Shown: piece by piece, positions 6,878 through 15,804 of the stretch
Numbering within the stretch: the first letter of the stretch is position 1
Layout of the letters: every line of letters starts with the position of its first letter
Translations under genes and position numbers: made by a program
Notes under the pieces: generated by a model
Database searches by the model: none
The model's input: only the letters and a program-made list of their open reading frames with translations
What the model was told of the DNA's origin: nothing
Origin: Dokdonia sp.
Lineage (GTDB): Bacteria > Bacteroidota > Bacteroidia > Flavobacteriales > Flavobacteriaceae
Length of the DNA: 40,603 bases
NCBI GenBank assembly: GCA_023299935.1
Contig: JALZVV010000027.1
Location: forward strand, 1 to 40,603
Direction of reading: 5' to 3'

Positions 6878-8782
6878 ATGAACAGCCTAAAATATCTTGC
6901 CATATTATTTTTTTGTAATGCATTAAACGGGAATTCGCAAATAGATGACCTGAGTTTATCTGCCATAGACAAAACACTACTTGATAATGCCAATAGTGTT
7001 GTGCGATTGGATAAAAAAATAATTTCGATACCAAATAGACAAACTATTGAAGTAACCACAACACGCATTGTTACAGTAATCAATAAAAATGGAAATAAAA
7101 TAGTTAATGCCTTTAAAAATTATGATAACCATACGCGCATAAAGAGCATAGAAGCAGTTGTTTATGATAAATCAGGTAAAGAAATAAAGGAATTTAGTAA
7201 ACGAGATTTTAAAGACGTGGCTGCCGTAGATGGTATAAGTCTTTTTACTGATTCTAGAGTCAAATATTTAGACTATACCCCCACTAATTATCCATATACT
7301 GTTGTTTTTAAGAGCGCTACAGTTTCTAAAAACACGGCCTTTTTGCCTTCGTTTTATGCAAATTCTGGATACTTGTCCAGTACAGAAAAAGGATATATTG
7401 AAATTAATTATAAAGCAGACTTAGGTCTGAGGTCTAAACTATTGGGACCTAAGGATGTGATTGAAACATCTGAGGAAGAGGGTAAATTTATTTATCAAGT
7501 TGAGAATGTATTACCCATTAAAGCAGAACCTTATAGTCCTGGGTTTCAGAAAATAGTAGCCAAGGCACTTTTCTCTTTAGATTATTTTCATTTATCTGGT
7601 GTGGACGGAGAAGCCACAAGTTGGGGAGAATTTGGGAAATGGATGGACACAAACTTATTAGCGGGGACAAGAGAAATTCCAGAAAAAACAAAAAGCGATA
7701 TAAGGAAGCTAGTAGATGGGATTGAAAAGGATTCAGAAAAAGTAAGGCTTATCTATGAATATATGCAAGAGAGAACCCGCTACATTAGTGTTCAAGTGGG
7801 AATTGGAGGATGGAAGCCTATGATGGCTTCAGATGTAGATGAATTGGGATATGGCGATTGTAAAGCACTTTCTAATTATACTAAATCTTTGCTGGAAGTA
7901 GCAGAGATACCTTCCTATTACACCATACTCTATGGTGATCAGGATAAAAGAGATATTCAAAAAGATTTCCCTTCTTTACAGGGTAACCACGCCATTCTAG
8001 GCGTGCCTATTGAAGATGATTATATCTGGTTAGAATGTACAAATCAGAATGTACCTTATGGTTTTATCGCTGATTTTACAGATGATCGAGATGTACTCGT
8101 TATTACTCCAGAAGGGGGTAAAATAGTGCACACTAAGATTTACGCAGAGCAGGATAATAGCCAGTTTATAGAAGGAGAATTTACCATAAATGAAGAAGGC
8201 GATATAAATGCTAATGTTAGCATGATATCTAAAGGGACGCAATACGATGATAGATATGAGGTACAGCGCTATACAGAAGACGATAAAAAAACACATTATT
8301 ATAATTTCTGGAAGTATATAAACAATATGTCTTTAGATAATATCAAAATAACAGAGGATAAAGAAAAGGCAGAGATTGTAGAACAAATTACGTTTAATGC
8401 AGATAAGTATGCCAGCTTTGCTGGTGAAGAAATGTTAGTGACATTAAATATTTTTAATAGATTTAGAAACCAACCCAGTAAGAATAAGAATAGATTGCAT
8501 GATGTTGAAATAGACAGAGGATTTAAAGATGTAGATAAGGTGACTATTCATATTCCTGATGGGATGAGCGTGCAATCAGTGCCAGAAGATTATTCCATTT
8601 CGGGAGATTTTGGCAGTTATAGTTATAGTGTAGAACAAGTCTCAGATAAAGAGTTATTGTACAACCGTTCTTTTACTTTTGAAGAAGGTTCATACAGTAG
8701 TGAACAATTTGAAGCATTTAGAAAATTTCTAAAAAATGTTGTTCGTCAAGATAACCAAAAGATAGTATTACTTAAAAAATAA
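6878..8782 (+). CDS. Secreted DUF3857 / transglutaminase-like protein (intact catalytic Cys)
   Basis: This 634-aa protein starts with a short hydrophobic signal-like segment (YLAILFFCNALNG), so it is probably periplasmic or surface-located. About residues 40-250 match the all-beta DUF3857 domain. A transglutaminase-like domain follows, with ERTRYISVQ, then GYGDCKALSNY placing the candidate nucleophile at Cys328, His371 in GNHAILG, and an acidic residue in WLECT where an Asp is usual. A C-terminal beta domain resembles DUF3858. The family is common in Bacteroidetes and lacks a settled substrate; proteolysis or crosslinking of surface proteins is possible. The gene lies 16 nt upstream of a longer paralogue, and a good promoter precedes this first gene. 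The function is not assigned beyond the family. Confidence 0.82.
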   Translation: MNSLKYLAILFFCNALNGNSQIDDLSLSAIDKTLLDNANSVVRLDKKIISIPNRQTIEVTTTRIVTVINKNGNKIVNAFKNYDNHTRIKSIEAVVYDKSGKEIKEFSKRDFKDVAAVDGISLFTDSRVKYLDYTPTNYPYTVVFKSATVSKNTAFLPSFYANSGYLSSTEKGYIEINYKADLGLRSKLLGPKDVIETSEEEGKFIYQVENVLPIKAEPYSPGFQKIVAKALFSLDYFHLSGVDGEATSWGEFGKWMDTNLLAGTREIPEKTKSDIRKLVDGIEKDSEKVRLIYEYMQERTRYISVQVGIGGWKPMMASDVDELGYGDCKALSNYTKSLLEVAEIPSYYTILYGDQDKRDIQKDFPSLQGNHAILGVPIEDDYIWLECTNQNVPYGFIADFTDDRDVLVITPEGGKIVHTKIYAEQDNSQFIEGEFTINEEGDINANVSMISKGTQYDDRYEVQRYTEDDKKTHYYNFWKYINNMSLDNIKITEDKEKAEIVEQITFNADKYASFAGEEMLVTLNIFNRFRNQPSKNKNRLHDVEIDRGFKDVDKVTIHIPDGMSVQSVPEDYSISGDFGSYSYSVEQVSDKELLYNRSFTFEEGSYSSEQFEAFRKFLKNVVRQDNQKIVLLKK

Positions 8783-8798
8783 CTAAACATCAATTATT

Positions 8799-10805
8799 AT
8801 GAACAAATTATTGCTTTGCCTGTTAATCGTTTTATGCAGTGCGACTTTTTATGGACAAGATTATAAGTATGGAAAGGTGTCTAAAGAAGAATTATCTCAA
8901 ACCCAACATCCATTAGAACCAGATGCAAGTGCTGCTGTTTTATATAGAGAGTCGTACACAAATTTTAATTATACGCAAGATGATGGATTTGTGTTGCAAA
9001 CTAAAGTTCTTGAGCGTATCAAAATATATAAACAAGAGGGATATGATTATGCGACCATAAGTAAAGGAATGTATCGAGGAGGTAGTTCCAAAGAAGAAAT
9101 TTCTGGATTAAAGGCTGTTTCTTATAATCTTGTAGATGGTAAAATAGTAGAGAGTAAGTTACAAGGTAAGAATATCTTTAAAGAAGAAGTTAATAAGACA
9201 AGAAATGTATTGAAATTTACAATGCCTGATATTAATGACGGAACCATAATAGAGTACAAGTATACATTCATTTCTCCTTTTATATCCAGTATTGATGAGT
9301 ATGTTTTTCAAGAGGAAATCCCAGTAGATAAGGTGGCAATGCGTTTTCTCGCTCCAGAGTATATGATTTATAAACCTTATGGAAAGGGATCGATACCGTT
9401 AAATATGAAAGCTGAGTCAAAGAAAAGATCTGTGAATTATCGATATGAAACATCTGATGGGCCTAATGCCAGTGATATTGCTAGAGGTAATGCAACTCTT
9501 GAATTTGATGAGAATGGACAAAGCGTTAGTATTTCTAATATTCCATCCATTAAAGAAGAACCTTTTTCTACAAATCAAAATAATTATGCCTCCGGCTTAC
9601 AATTTGAGTTAGCATACACTCAATTTCCTAACTCACCGGTTAAGAATTATGCCACTACCTGGGAGAATGTGGCTAGTGAAATCTATAAGTCAGATCAGTT
9701 TGGAGGGGAATTAAAAAAACAAAAATACTTTAAAAAAGATATTGATGCCCTTGTGTCTGATGTGAGCAATGCTAGTGAAAAAGCAATTAAGATTTTTGAG
9801 TTTGTAAAGCAAAAAATGAATTGGAATGAATATTATGGAGTGTATTCTGACGAAGGTGTTAAAAAGGCATATAACGAGGGAGTAGGCAATGTAGCAGATA
9901 TCAACCTGATGCTAAATGCAATGCTTAACTATGCAGGTATAGAATCTAGTCCTGTGCTTGTAAGTACCAAGGCTAACGGCATCTCTTTTTTTCCCACCAG
10001 AACAGGATTTAATTATGTGCTTGCTGGCGCCAAGATTGATGGTAAGCTATATCTAATGGATGCCGTAGATAAAGAAGGTGTAGTCAATATACTTAAACCA
10101 GAACTGCTTAATTGGAAAGGGCGTATGGTAAAGGCAGATGGTTCTTCACGACTTGTAGAACTCTATCCTAGTACACCTGCGATGCACAATAGTATGGTAG
10201 ATATTACCATTACTGAGGATCTTGATATTGATGGAAAGTCCCAAAACAGATATTCTAAACATTATGCTAAGAGTGAAAGGAATAAATTCCTTTTTGTGGA
10301 CAGTGAAGATCAATTAAAAAGACTTAACGATAGGTATAAGAGTATTGATGTTGTGGAGCATACTTTTAAAGATTTAAAAGCGGTTAATAAACCCTTATCT
10401 ATTGAATATGATTTTGAAGCAGAAGGGGCTATAGAAGAGATAGGGGGTAAATTATATATAACACCGCTTTTACATCTGGCTACGGAGACAAACTTTTTTA
10501 AAGGCGAAACGCGCAACGCGCCAATAGATTTCGGCTATTCCTGGGCAGATCGGTATATCGTTAATATCAATATACCTGAAGGATATGAAGTAGAGTCTAA
10601 ACCCGAAGACCTAGCCATTAATCTAACTGAGAATATGGGTTCTTACAGGTTTAACATTAATCAAGTAGGAAAAAAACTCTCAATTTCTTTACAGAACTCA
10701 ATAAATACCCCTGTTATATCTCCTTCGTTTTATAAAGATTTACAAGCCTATTTCACAATGATTGTAGAGAAGGAAGCTGAGAAAGTTGTACTTAAAAAGA
10801 TTTAA
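8799..10805 (+). CDS. Secreted DUF3857 protein with degenerate transglutaminase-like core
   Basis: This 668-aa paralogue of the preceding gene has a clear signal peptide (LLLCLLIVLCSATFYGQ) and the same order: DUF3857-like beta domain (about 40-290), transglutaminase-like core (about 300-450), and C-terminal beta domain. Where the neighbour has GDCKALSN, this protein reads GNVADINL, placing Val365 at the catalytic Cys. The neighbour's GNH becomes FNYV, so the His is also missing. The fold is probably kept without Cys-dependent catalysis, pointing to a binding or partner role. The gap to the first gene is 16 nt and to the downstream MazG-like gene 2 nt, consistent with one transcript. Family assignment is good and function unknown. 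Confidence 0.8.
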   Translation: MNKLLLCLLIVLCSATFYGQDYKYGKVSKEELSQTQHPLEPDASAAVLYRESYTNFNYTQDDGFVLQTKVLERIKIYKQEGYDYATISKGMYRGGSSKEEISGLKAVSYNLVDGKIVESKLQGKNIFKEEVNKTRNVLKFTMPDINDGTIIEYKYTFISPFISSIDEYVFQEEIPVDKVAMRFLAPEYMIYKPYGKGSIPLNMKAESKKRSVNYRYETSDGPNASDIARGNATLEFDENGQSVSISNIPSIKEEPFSTNQNNYASGLQFELAYTQFPNSPVKNYATTWENVASEIYKSDQFGGELKKQKYFKKDIDALVSDVSNASEKAIKIFEFVKQKMNWNEYYGVYSDEGVKKAYNEGVGNVADINLMLNAMLNYAGIESSPVLVSTKANGISFFPTRTGFNYVLAGAKIDGKLYLMDAVDKEGVVNILKPELLNWKGRMVKADGSSRLVELYPSTPAMHNSMVDITITEDLDIDGKSQNRYSKHYAKSERNKFLFVDSEDQLKRLNDRYKSIDVVEHTFKDLKAVNKPLSIEYDFEAEGAIEEIGGKLYITPLLHLATETNFFKGETRNAPIDFGYSWADRYIVNINIPEGYEVESKPEDLAINLTENMGSYRFNINQVGKKLSISLQNSINTPVISPSFYKDLQAYFTMIVEKEAEKVVLKKI

Positions 10806-10807
10806 CT

Positions 10808-11134
10808 ATGAATATATCTAATGCCCAAGAAGCTGTAGATCAATGGATCAAACAGCACGGAGTACGTTATTTTAATGAGCTTACTAATATGGCGCAACTC
10901 ACCGAAGAAGTAGGAGAGGTTGCTCGTATTATTGCGAGACGTTATGGAGAACAGAGCGAAAAAGAAAGTGATAAAAACAAAGACCTGGGCGAGGAGCTTG
11001 CAGATGTTTTATTTGTAGTATTGTGCCTAGCCAATCAGACAGGTGTAAACCTTCAAGAGGCGTTTGATAAAAAGCTCGATATCAAAACAGATCGTGATCA
11101 CGATAGACATCATAATAATCCAAAGCTAAAATAA
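10808..11134 (+). CDS. MazG-like nucleotide pyrophosphohydrolase
   Basis: This 108-aa all-alpha NTP-PPase-like protein carries the Mg-binding pattern of the MazG superfamily: EEVGE near residue 32 and EELADVLF near 61. The family hydrolyses (d)NTPs to monophosphate and pyrophosphate, often as house-cleaning of abnormal nucleotides. Length fits the single-domain short MazG group rather than full MazG. It starts 2 nt after the second DUF3857 gene and lies 12 nt before aroA. The sharing of a transcript looks like gene packing rather than a common pathway. The exact substrate cannot be told from sequence. The charged tail DRDHDRHHNN is unusual but plausible. Confidence 0.85.
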   Translation: MNISNAQEAVDQWIKQHGVRYFNELTNMAQLTEEVGEVARIIARRYGEQSEKESDKNKDLGEELADVLFVVLCLANQTGVNLQEAFDKKLDIKTDRDHDRHHNNPKLK

Positions 11135-11146
11135 GCCAGTAGGCCT

Positions 11147-12394
11147 ATGCTTCTTCAATTACATCAGATAGATATGCTTAATGCTAAGCATATAAAAATT
11201 ACAGGTTCTAAAAGTGAAACCAATAGGTTATTGATGCTTCAATCCCTATTTAAGGGTTTTGAAATCCATAACCCTTCTAATAGTGATGATGGGACGTTAA
11301 TGCGGGATGCCTTAACGACTAATGATACCGTTGTAGACATTCACCACGCAGGAACAGCAATGCGCTTTCTTACGGCCTATTTTGCAATACAAGAAGGCAG
11401 AGAGACTATATTAACGGGTAGTGACAGAATGCAACAACGCCCTATTCAGATTTTAGTAGATGCTTTACGATCTCTGGGCGCAATGATTACTTATGAGAAA
11501 AATGAAGGATATCCTCCCATTAGAATTCAAGGAAAAACGCTAGTACAAAACCAGGTTCAGCTCAAGGCTAATGTGAGTAGTCAGTATATATCTGCTCTTA
11601 TGCTTATAGGAGCGAGTTTCAAAAATGGTCTAGAGATACACCTAGAAGGCAAAATTACATCTGTGCCTTATATCAATATGACACTCCAGTTGTTGCAGCA
11701 ATTGGGTATTAACGCCCATTTTCAAGGGCAAAAGATAGTAGTAAACCCCTTTGTTCAAGCCCCAAAACTCAAGGAGATAACTGTAGAATCTGACTGGAGT
11801 AGTGTATCCTATTTTTATAGTATTGTTATGCTTTCGCGAAAGCATAATCTAAATATTCAAATACGCGTATCTAGTTATAAGAAAGATAGTCTGCAAGGAG
11901 ATGCAGCATTGCAAGAATTGTATGCCTCATTAGGAGTTCAATCTAGATTTGAAGATCATACACTAGTGCTATCCCTAATAGATGATTTTAAGAAGCCGGA
12001 AAACATAAGCTTTGATCTTTCAAATACTCCAGATATTGCTCAAACCATTGCAGTAAGCTGTTTGGGTTTAGGTATAGGTTGCACACTAAGTGGTTTGCAC
12101 ACGCTTAAAATTAAGGAAACAGACCGTCTAGAAGCACTTAAAACCGAAATTACCAAACTAGGAGGTGGTATTGAAGTGACTAATGATACGCTTGTACTAG
12201 AGGCTCAAAAAGAACCTTTACATAGAGATATCACTATTGCTACGTATCACGATCATCGTATGGCAATGGCTTTTGCGCCACTAGCCTTATGCACCACCTT
12301 AAAAATAGAAGATGCTGGAGTAGTCTCTAAATCATACCCAGACTTTTGGGAGGATCTAGAAGCATTGGGATTTTCTTTTGAGATAATTGAGTAA
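11147..12394 (+). CDS. aroA: 3-phosphoshikimate 1-carboxyvinyltransferase (EPSP synthase)
   Basis: This 415-aa enzyme joins shikimate-3-phosphate and phosphoenolpyruvate to EPSP, the penultimate step to chorismate. Recognisable motifs, in order, are GSKSETNR, HAGTAMRF, QQRPIQILVDAL, SSQYISALM, SDWSSVSYFY, KIKETDRLEALK and YHDHRMAMAFAPLAL. The length is somewhat short of the usual 425-440 aa but both lobes are present. It is separated from the pheA-tyrA cluster by several unrelated genes, so the attenuator probably does not control it. A palindrome copy sits inside the gene, read as LSRK. Confidence 0.93.
   Translation: MLLQLHQIDMLNAKHIKITGSKSETNRLLMLQSLFKGFEIHNPSNSDDGTLMRDALTTNDTVVDIHHAGTAMRFLTAYFAIQEGRETILTGSDRMQQRPIQILVDALRSLGAMITYEKNEGYPPIRIQGKTLVQNQVQLKANVSSQYISALMLIGASFKNGLEIHLEGKITSVPYINMTLQLLQQLGINAHFQGQKIVVNPFVQAPKLKEITVESDWSSVSYFYSIVMLSRKHNLNIQIRVSSYKKDSLQGDAALQELYASLGVQSRFEDHTLVLSLIDDFKKPENISFDLSNTPDIAQTIAVSCLGLGIGCTLSGLHTLKIKETDRLEALKTEITKLGGGIEVTNDTLVLEAQKEPLHRDITIATYHDHRMAMAFAPLALCTTLKIEDAGVVSKSYPDFWEDLEALGFSFEIIE
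11828..11845. repeat. GCTTTCGCGAAAGC palindrome, copy 3
   Basis: An 18-bp perfect palindrome (ATGC...GCAT around the core) inside aroA, translated as MLSRKH. It is one of six copies in the window. Confidence 0.9.
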
Positions 12395-12397
12395 TTC

Positions 12398-12430
12398 CTT
12401 GACAACCCCTATCCTCAGATTGTATATTTG
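12398..12430 (+). promoter_or_regulatory. queA promoter
   Basis: CTTG at 12398-12401 and a perfect TATATTTG at 12423-12430 are separated by 21 nt, fitting the Bacteroidetes promoter. The start site would be near 12437, leaving a leader of about 68 nt before queA. I looked for a preQ1 riboswitch in that leader and did not find one. Confidence 0.6.
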
Positions 12431-12504
12431 CAACCTTACAAAATATAGCTTGTAATACCTTTACAAACTAACCGAAAGTAGTACTCACCAAATAGCCAAA
12501 GTGA

Positions 12505-13554
12505 ATGAAATTATCACACTTTAATTTTGAATTACCAGAAGAATTATTAGCAGAACGCCCAGCCGAAAATCGTGACGAGTCTCGTCTTATGGTTCTTGAT
12601 AGAAAAACAAAAACCGTAGAGCATAAGATGTTTAAGGATCTTATAGATTATTTTGATCCAGAAGATGTGATGGTTCTTAATAATACAAAGGTGTTTCCAG
12701 CAAGACTTTTTGGAAACAAAGAGAAAACGGGAGCGCGTATAGAAGTGTTTTTATTGAGAGAATTAAATCCAGAAACACGCCTATGGGATGTGCTTGTAGA
12801 TCCAGCAAGAAAAATTAGAATTGGTAATAAATTATATTTTGGTGAAGATGAAAGCTTGGTAGCAGAGGTGATAGACAATACAACCTCTCGAGGTCGTACC
12901 TTACGATTTTTATACGATGACTCTTATGAAGAGTTTAGAAAAAAGCTTACAGATCTGGGAGAGACACCACTTCCTAAATATATACAGAGAGAGGTTGAGC
13001 CAGAAGATGAAGAGCGTTACCAGACGATCTATGCAAAAGAAGAAGGAGCTGTTGCAGCACCTACTGCTGGATTACACTTCTCTAAGCATTTATTAAAACG
13101 TTTAGAGATTAAAGGAGTTAATTTTGCAGAGGTCACCCTGCACGTAGGATTAGGGACTTTTAGTCCAGTAGAGGTAGAGGATCTTTCTAAGCATAAAATG
13201 GATAGTGAAGAAGCCTATGTCAGAAAGGAAGCGGCAGATATCATAAATAACGCATTAAAAGAAAAACGACGTATTTGTGCTGTAGGAACTACAGTAATGC
13301 GTGCTATGGAGAGTGCTGTTTCTAGTTCCAATACACTTAATGAATTTGGGGGATGGACCAATAAATTTATTTTCCCTCCTTATGATTTTAGCATTGCAAA
13401 CTGTATGATTACTAATTTCCATACACCCAAGTCTACGCTATTAATGATGGTGGCTGCATTTGCAGGACACGATTTTGCAAAAGCAGCTTATGCCGAAGCC
13501 GTAAAGGAGAAATACAACTTTTACTCTTATGGTGATGCGATGTTAATCATCTAA
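12505..13554 (+). CDS. queA: S-adenosylmethionine:tRNA ribosyltransferase-isomerase
   Basis: This 349-aa enzyme transfers and isomerises the ribosyl group of SAM onto 7-aminomethyl-7-deazaguanine in tRNA, giving epoxyqueuosine at the wobble base. Family features include [19 protein letters not shown] at the start, [11 protein letters not shown] near residue 60, [23 protein letters not shown], and the C-terminal YGDAMLI. Length is normal for QueA. It has its own promoter upstream and a strong terminator downstream, so it looks monocistronic. No other queuosine gene is in the window. Confidence 0.96.
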   Translation: MKLSHFNFELPEELLAERPAENRDESRLMVLDRKTKTVEHKMFKDLIDYFDPEDVMVLNNTKVFPARLFGNKEKTGARIEVFLLRELNPETRLWDVLVDPARKIRIGNKLYFGEDESLVAEVIDNTTSRGRTLRFLYDDSYEEFRKKLTDLGETPLPKYIQREVEPEDEERYQTIYAKEEGAVAAPTAGLHFSKHLLKRLEIKGVNFAEVTLHVGLGTFSPVEVEDLSKHKMDSEEAYVRKEAADIINNALKEKRRICAVGTTVMRAMESAVSSSNTLNEFGGWTNKFIFPPYDFSIANCMITNFHTPKSTLLMMVAAFAGHDFAKAAYAEAVKEKYNFYSYGDAMLII

Positions 13555-13623
13555 TTTCCGCATAGGTGGAAGTCTCGTAAGGTAGTGCTTTGCGTTTAAG
13601 AAATTCTGAAAATAGTATTAGAG

Positions 13624-13654
13624 AGCCTAGATAATGTATTCTAGGCTTTTTTTT
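13624..13654 (+). terminator. Intrinsic terminator after queA
   Basis: AGCCTAGA (13624-13631) pairs perfectly with TCTAGGCT (13640-13647), followed by a run of eight T. It lies about 70 nt downstream of the queA stop. The rest of the 13555-13735 gap holds no recognisable gene. Confidence 0.85.
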
Positions 13655-13723
13655 GTGATCATAGTACAATGCGCTTGCGCGAAACTTGTCGCCGCACTTC
13701 CAAAAGTGTACGTTCTAAAACCC

Positions 13724-13731
13724 TAACTTTG
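13724..13731 (+). promoter_or_regulatory. rlmN -7 promoter element
   Basis: TAACTTTG is a perfect TAnnTTTG box ending 4 nt before the GTG start of rlmN. The transcript would be leaderless or nearly so. No clear -33 TTTG is present at the right distance. Confidence 0.45.
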
Positions 13732-13735
13732 CAAT

Positions 13736-14776
13736 GTGAAAACTGCTCAAAAAGACATACGAAAACTCAGCAAAGAAGAACTACGACAGTTTTTTGTGGA
13801 GCAAGGTGATAAGGCCTTTAGAGGCAATCAAGTGTATGAGTGGTTATGGCAAAAAGGGGCTCATGTTTTTGAAGATATGACTAATTTGTCTAAAGAAACT
13901 AGAGCGCTACTCGATGATCACTTTGTGATAAATCACATCAAAGTAGACCAGATGCAACGCAGTGCAGATGGGACTATTAAAAATGCGGTAAAACTTCACG
14001 ATGGTTTAACCGTAGAGTCCGTACTTATCCCAACAGCTTCCAGAACGACAGCCTGTGTTTCATCACAAGTAGGTTGTAGTCTCAATTGTAAATTCTGTGC
14101 CACTGCCCGTTTAAAACGTATGCGTAATCTCAATCCAGACGAGATTGTAGACCAAGTCGTAGTTATTGATCAGCAAAGTAAATTATATCACAATAGACCG
14201 CTTTCTAATATAGTATTCATGGGAATGGGAGAACCACTTATGAATTACAATAATGTGCTTAAAGCCATAGATAAAATTACATCGCCTGAAGGTTTGGGAA
14301 TGTCACCTAAACGGATTACGGTTTCTACCTCTGGAGTGCCTAAGATAATAAAGAAAATGGCAGATGAAGCAGTGCGATTTAATCTCGCAGTCTCTTTACA
14401 CTCTGCTCTTGATGAAGTGCGTACAGAGATTATGCCTTTTAATGAACAGATGCCGTTACAAGAACTTAAGGAAGCCTTGCAATATTGGTATGCTAAGACT
14501 AAGAAACGCATTACCTATGAATATGTGGTATGGGAAGGTATCAATGATAGGAGAGAGGATATAGATGCTCTATTATCTTTCTGTAAAGCGGTGCCTAGCA
14601 AGGTGAATATTATTGAGTATAATCCTATAGACGATGGGCAGTTTCAGCAGGCTTCTCCAGAAGCGATTAATTCTTATGTGCGAATACTTGAAAGCAATGG
14701 AATAACGGTTACTGTGCGTCGTTCTCGTGGCAAAGATATAGATGCCGCTTGCGGTCAACTTGCAAATAAGCAATAA
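13736..14776 (+). CDS. rlmN: 23S rRNA/tRNA adenine-C2 methyltransferase (radical SAM)
   Basis: This 346-aa radical SAM enzyme methylates C2 of A2503 in 23S rRNA and A37 in some tRNAs. The iron-sulfur motif CxxxCxxC is seen as C114, C118 and C121 in GCSLNCKFCATA. GMGEPLMNYNNV and the C-terminal RRSRGKDIDAACGQL, carrying a catalytic Cys, are also present. The start is GTG at 13736. The only nearby ATG (13734) is read immediately into TGA, and the peptide from GTG matches the typical flavobacterial N-terminus. A -7-like box 4 nt upstream suggests a leaderless message. A bidirectional terminator follows directly. Confidence 0.95.
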   Translation: MKTAQKDIRKLSKEELRQFFVEQGDKAFRGNQVYEWLWQKGAHVFEDMTNLSKETRALLDDHFVINHIKVDQMQRSADGTIKNAVKLHDGLTVESVLIPTASRTTACVSSQVGCSLNCKFCATARLKRMRNLNPDEIVDQVVVIDQQSKLYHNRPLSNIVFMGMGEPLMNYNNVLKAIDKITSPEGLGMSPKRITVSTSGVPKIIKKMADEAVRFNLAVSLHSALDEVRTEIMPFNEQMPLQELKEALQYWYAKTKKRITYEYVVWEGINDRREDIDALLSFCKAVPSKVNIIEYNPIDDGQFQQASPEAINSYVRILESNGITVTVRRSRGKDIDAACGQLANKQ

Positions 14777-14778
14777 AA

Positions 14779-14806
14779 AAAGAGGCTATCTTACGATAAC
14801 CTCTTT
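14779..14806. terminator. Bidirectional terminator between rlmN and the T9SS gene
   Basis: AAAGAGG-C-TATC pairs with GATA-A-CCTCTTT around a TTAC loop, an 11-bp stem with one mismatch. Read on the minus strand it is followed by a run of seven T, so it should stop the T9SS-protein transcript efficiently. On the plus strand the T-run is weaker but it lies directly after rlmN. Confidence 0.75.
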
Positions 14807-14828
14807 CTAAATATATATTCTTAAAAGA

Positions 14829-15593
14829 TTACTTTACAAATTTAATTGCTTTAAGTCTTCCTTCTGATTGCACAGTAGCGATGTAAACACCAGTACTTAA
14901 TGCATTAAGATCTACAGTCTCTGTAGTGCTTGCTAATTTTTGAGAAGCTACTACTTGTCCGTTTACATTGTGGATAGTAATATTTTCTAAAGGATTTCTA
15001 GCATTAATTGTCAACACACCATTAGATACGAATGAGGTTAAACCTTCAATGGTGTTATCTTCTAGTGAAAGGATGCCATCACCTGCTTCTATTCCAACAC
15101 CTGGTGTTTCTTCATAGGCATAAGCTAATAAAATAAAATTTTCAGAATCTATACCTGCAAGTTGTACCCAACCAAAATGAGTTTCCCCACTTATATCAAA
15201 CTGCACTCCTAAAAAGCCCTCTGGTCCTGTAGCACAAAAACTATTTGGGTAACCATTACCATAGCAAAGATCACCGAACGCTTGAAAACTGTCAACAGCA
15301 CTTATTAATGTGCCTTCACTTAAATTTGCAGCATAATAAATTCCTCCACTACCGCTACCTACAACGTTACCAGTAGCTCTTAAATAGATATCAGTTTGTG
15401 CAATTGTAACATCGTCAACACCGTCTTCATCAAAGTCGATAGCAAAACTGTCATTAAGTCCCCCTTCAAAATCAGGGTCTACATCTGTAAAATCAATTTG
15501 CCCAGAAGCATCAGCGATACCCGCTAAAGCTAGCGATAAAGCACTATATTTAACTAATTTTTTACTAAGTTTACTCTGAGTATTTTTTTTCAT
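14829..15593 (-). CDS. Secreted protein with type A T9SS C-terminal sorting domain
   Basis: This 254-aa protein has an N-terminal signal peptide (about residues 1-32, basic then SALSLALAGIADASG). The central region of about 140 residues is rich in Asp, Gly and Ser and includes FAIDFDEDGVDDVTI, reminiscent of short acidic calcium-binding turns. The C-terminal about 75 residues form a Por-secretion/T9SS type A sorting domain, with ITIHNVNGQVV, LNALSTGVYIATV and the terminal KAIKFVK. It should cross the outer membrane by the type IX system and be attached or released at the surface. I do not recognise the central region and do not assign a function. It is divergent from the small ORF at 15646 and ends at a strong terminator. 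Confidence 0.85.
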   Translation of the reverse strand: MKKNTQSKLSKKLVKYSALSLALAGIADASGQIDFTDVDPDFEGGLNDSFAIDFDEDGVDDVTIAQTDIYLRATGNVVGSGSGGIYYAANLSEGTLISAVDSFQAFGDLCYGNGYPNSFCATGPEGFLGVQFDISGETHFGWVQLAGIDSENFILLAYAYEETPGVGIEAGDGILSLEDNTIEGLTSFVSNGVLTINARNPLENITIHNVNGQVVASQKLASTTETVDLNALSTGVYIATVQSEGRLKAIKFVK

Positions 15594-15645
15594 AATATAA
15601 AAGATATTTGATTATAATTTAGTAAAATTACAACAAATAATTGAA

Positions 15646-15804
15646 ATGAAAAAAGAACAACATAAGAAGAAAGTGATTTTTAACCAGTCCAATATACCAT
15701 TGTCAAGTTCCCTTGCTCATCTAGCTTATGGAGATCTTGCTTTTAAGGCTTGGAGAGAAAAAAAAGAACAAGAACAAACGTCTGTCATAGAGAATGAAAA
15801 ATAA
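15646..15804 (+). CDS. Small 52-aa protein overlapping the AlkP-TPR-sulfotransferase gene
   Basis: This ORF, below the track cutoff, encodes 52 residues: a basic N-terminus (MKKEQHKKKV), a middle containing LAYGDLAFKAWREKK, and an acidic tail. It has no signal peptide or membrane segment. Its last 11 nt overlap the start of the next gene (ATG at 15794), a layout typical of translational coupling, and no other gene occupies the space. I do not recognise a named family. It could be an accessory or regulatory peptide for the large enzyme. Protein-like composition and the overlap support it being real; conservation in relatives cannot be tested here. Confidence 0.55.
   Translation: MKKEQHKKKVIFNQSNIPLSSSLAHLAYGDLAFKAWREKKEQEQTSVIENEK

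Noticed and set aside
12431-12504. preQ1 riboswitch in the queA leader
   Set aside because: I saw TTACAA/TTGTAA repeats but not the C-rich loop and A-rich tail pattern of a preQ1 aptamer.
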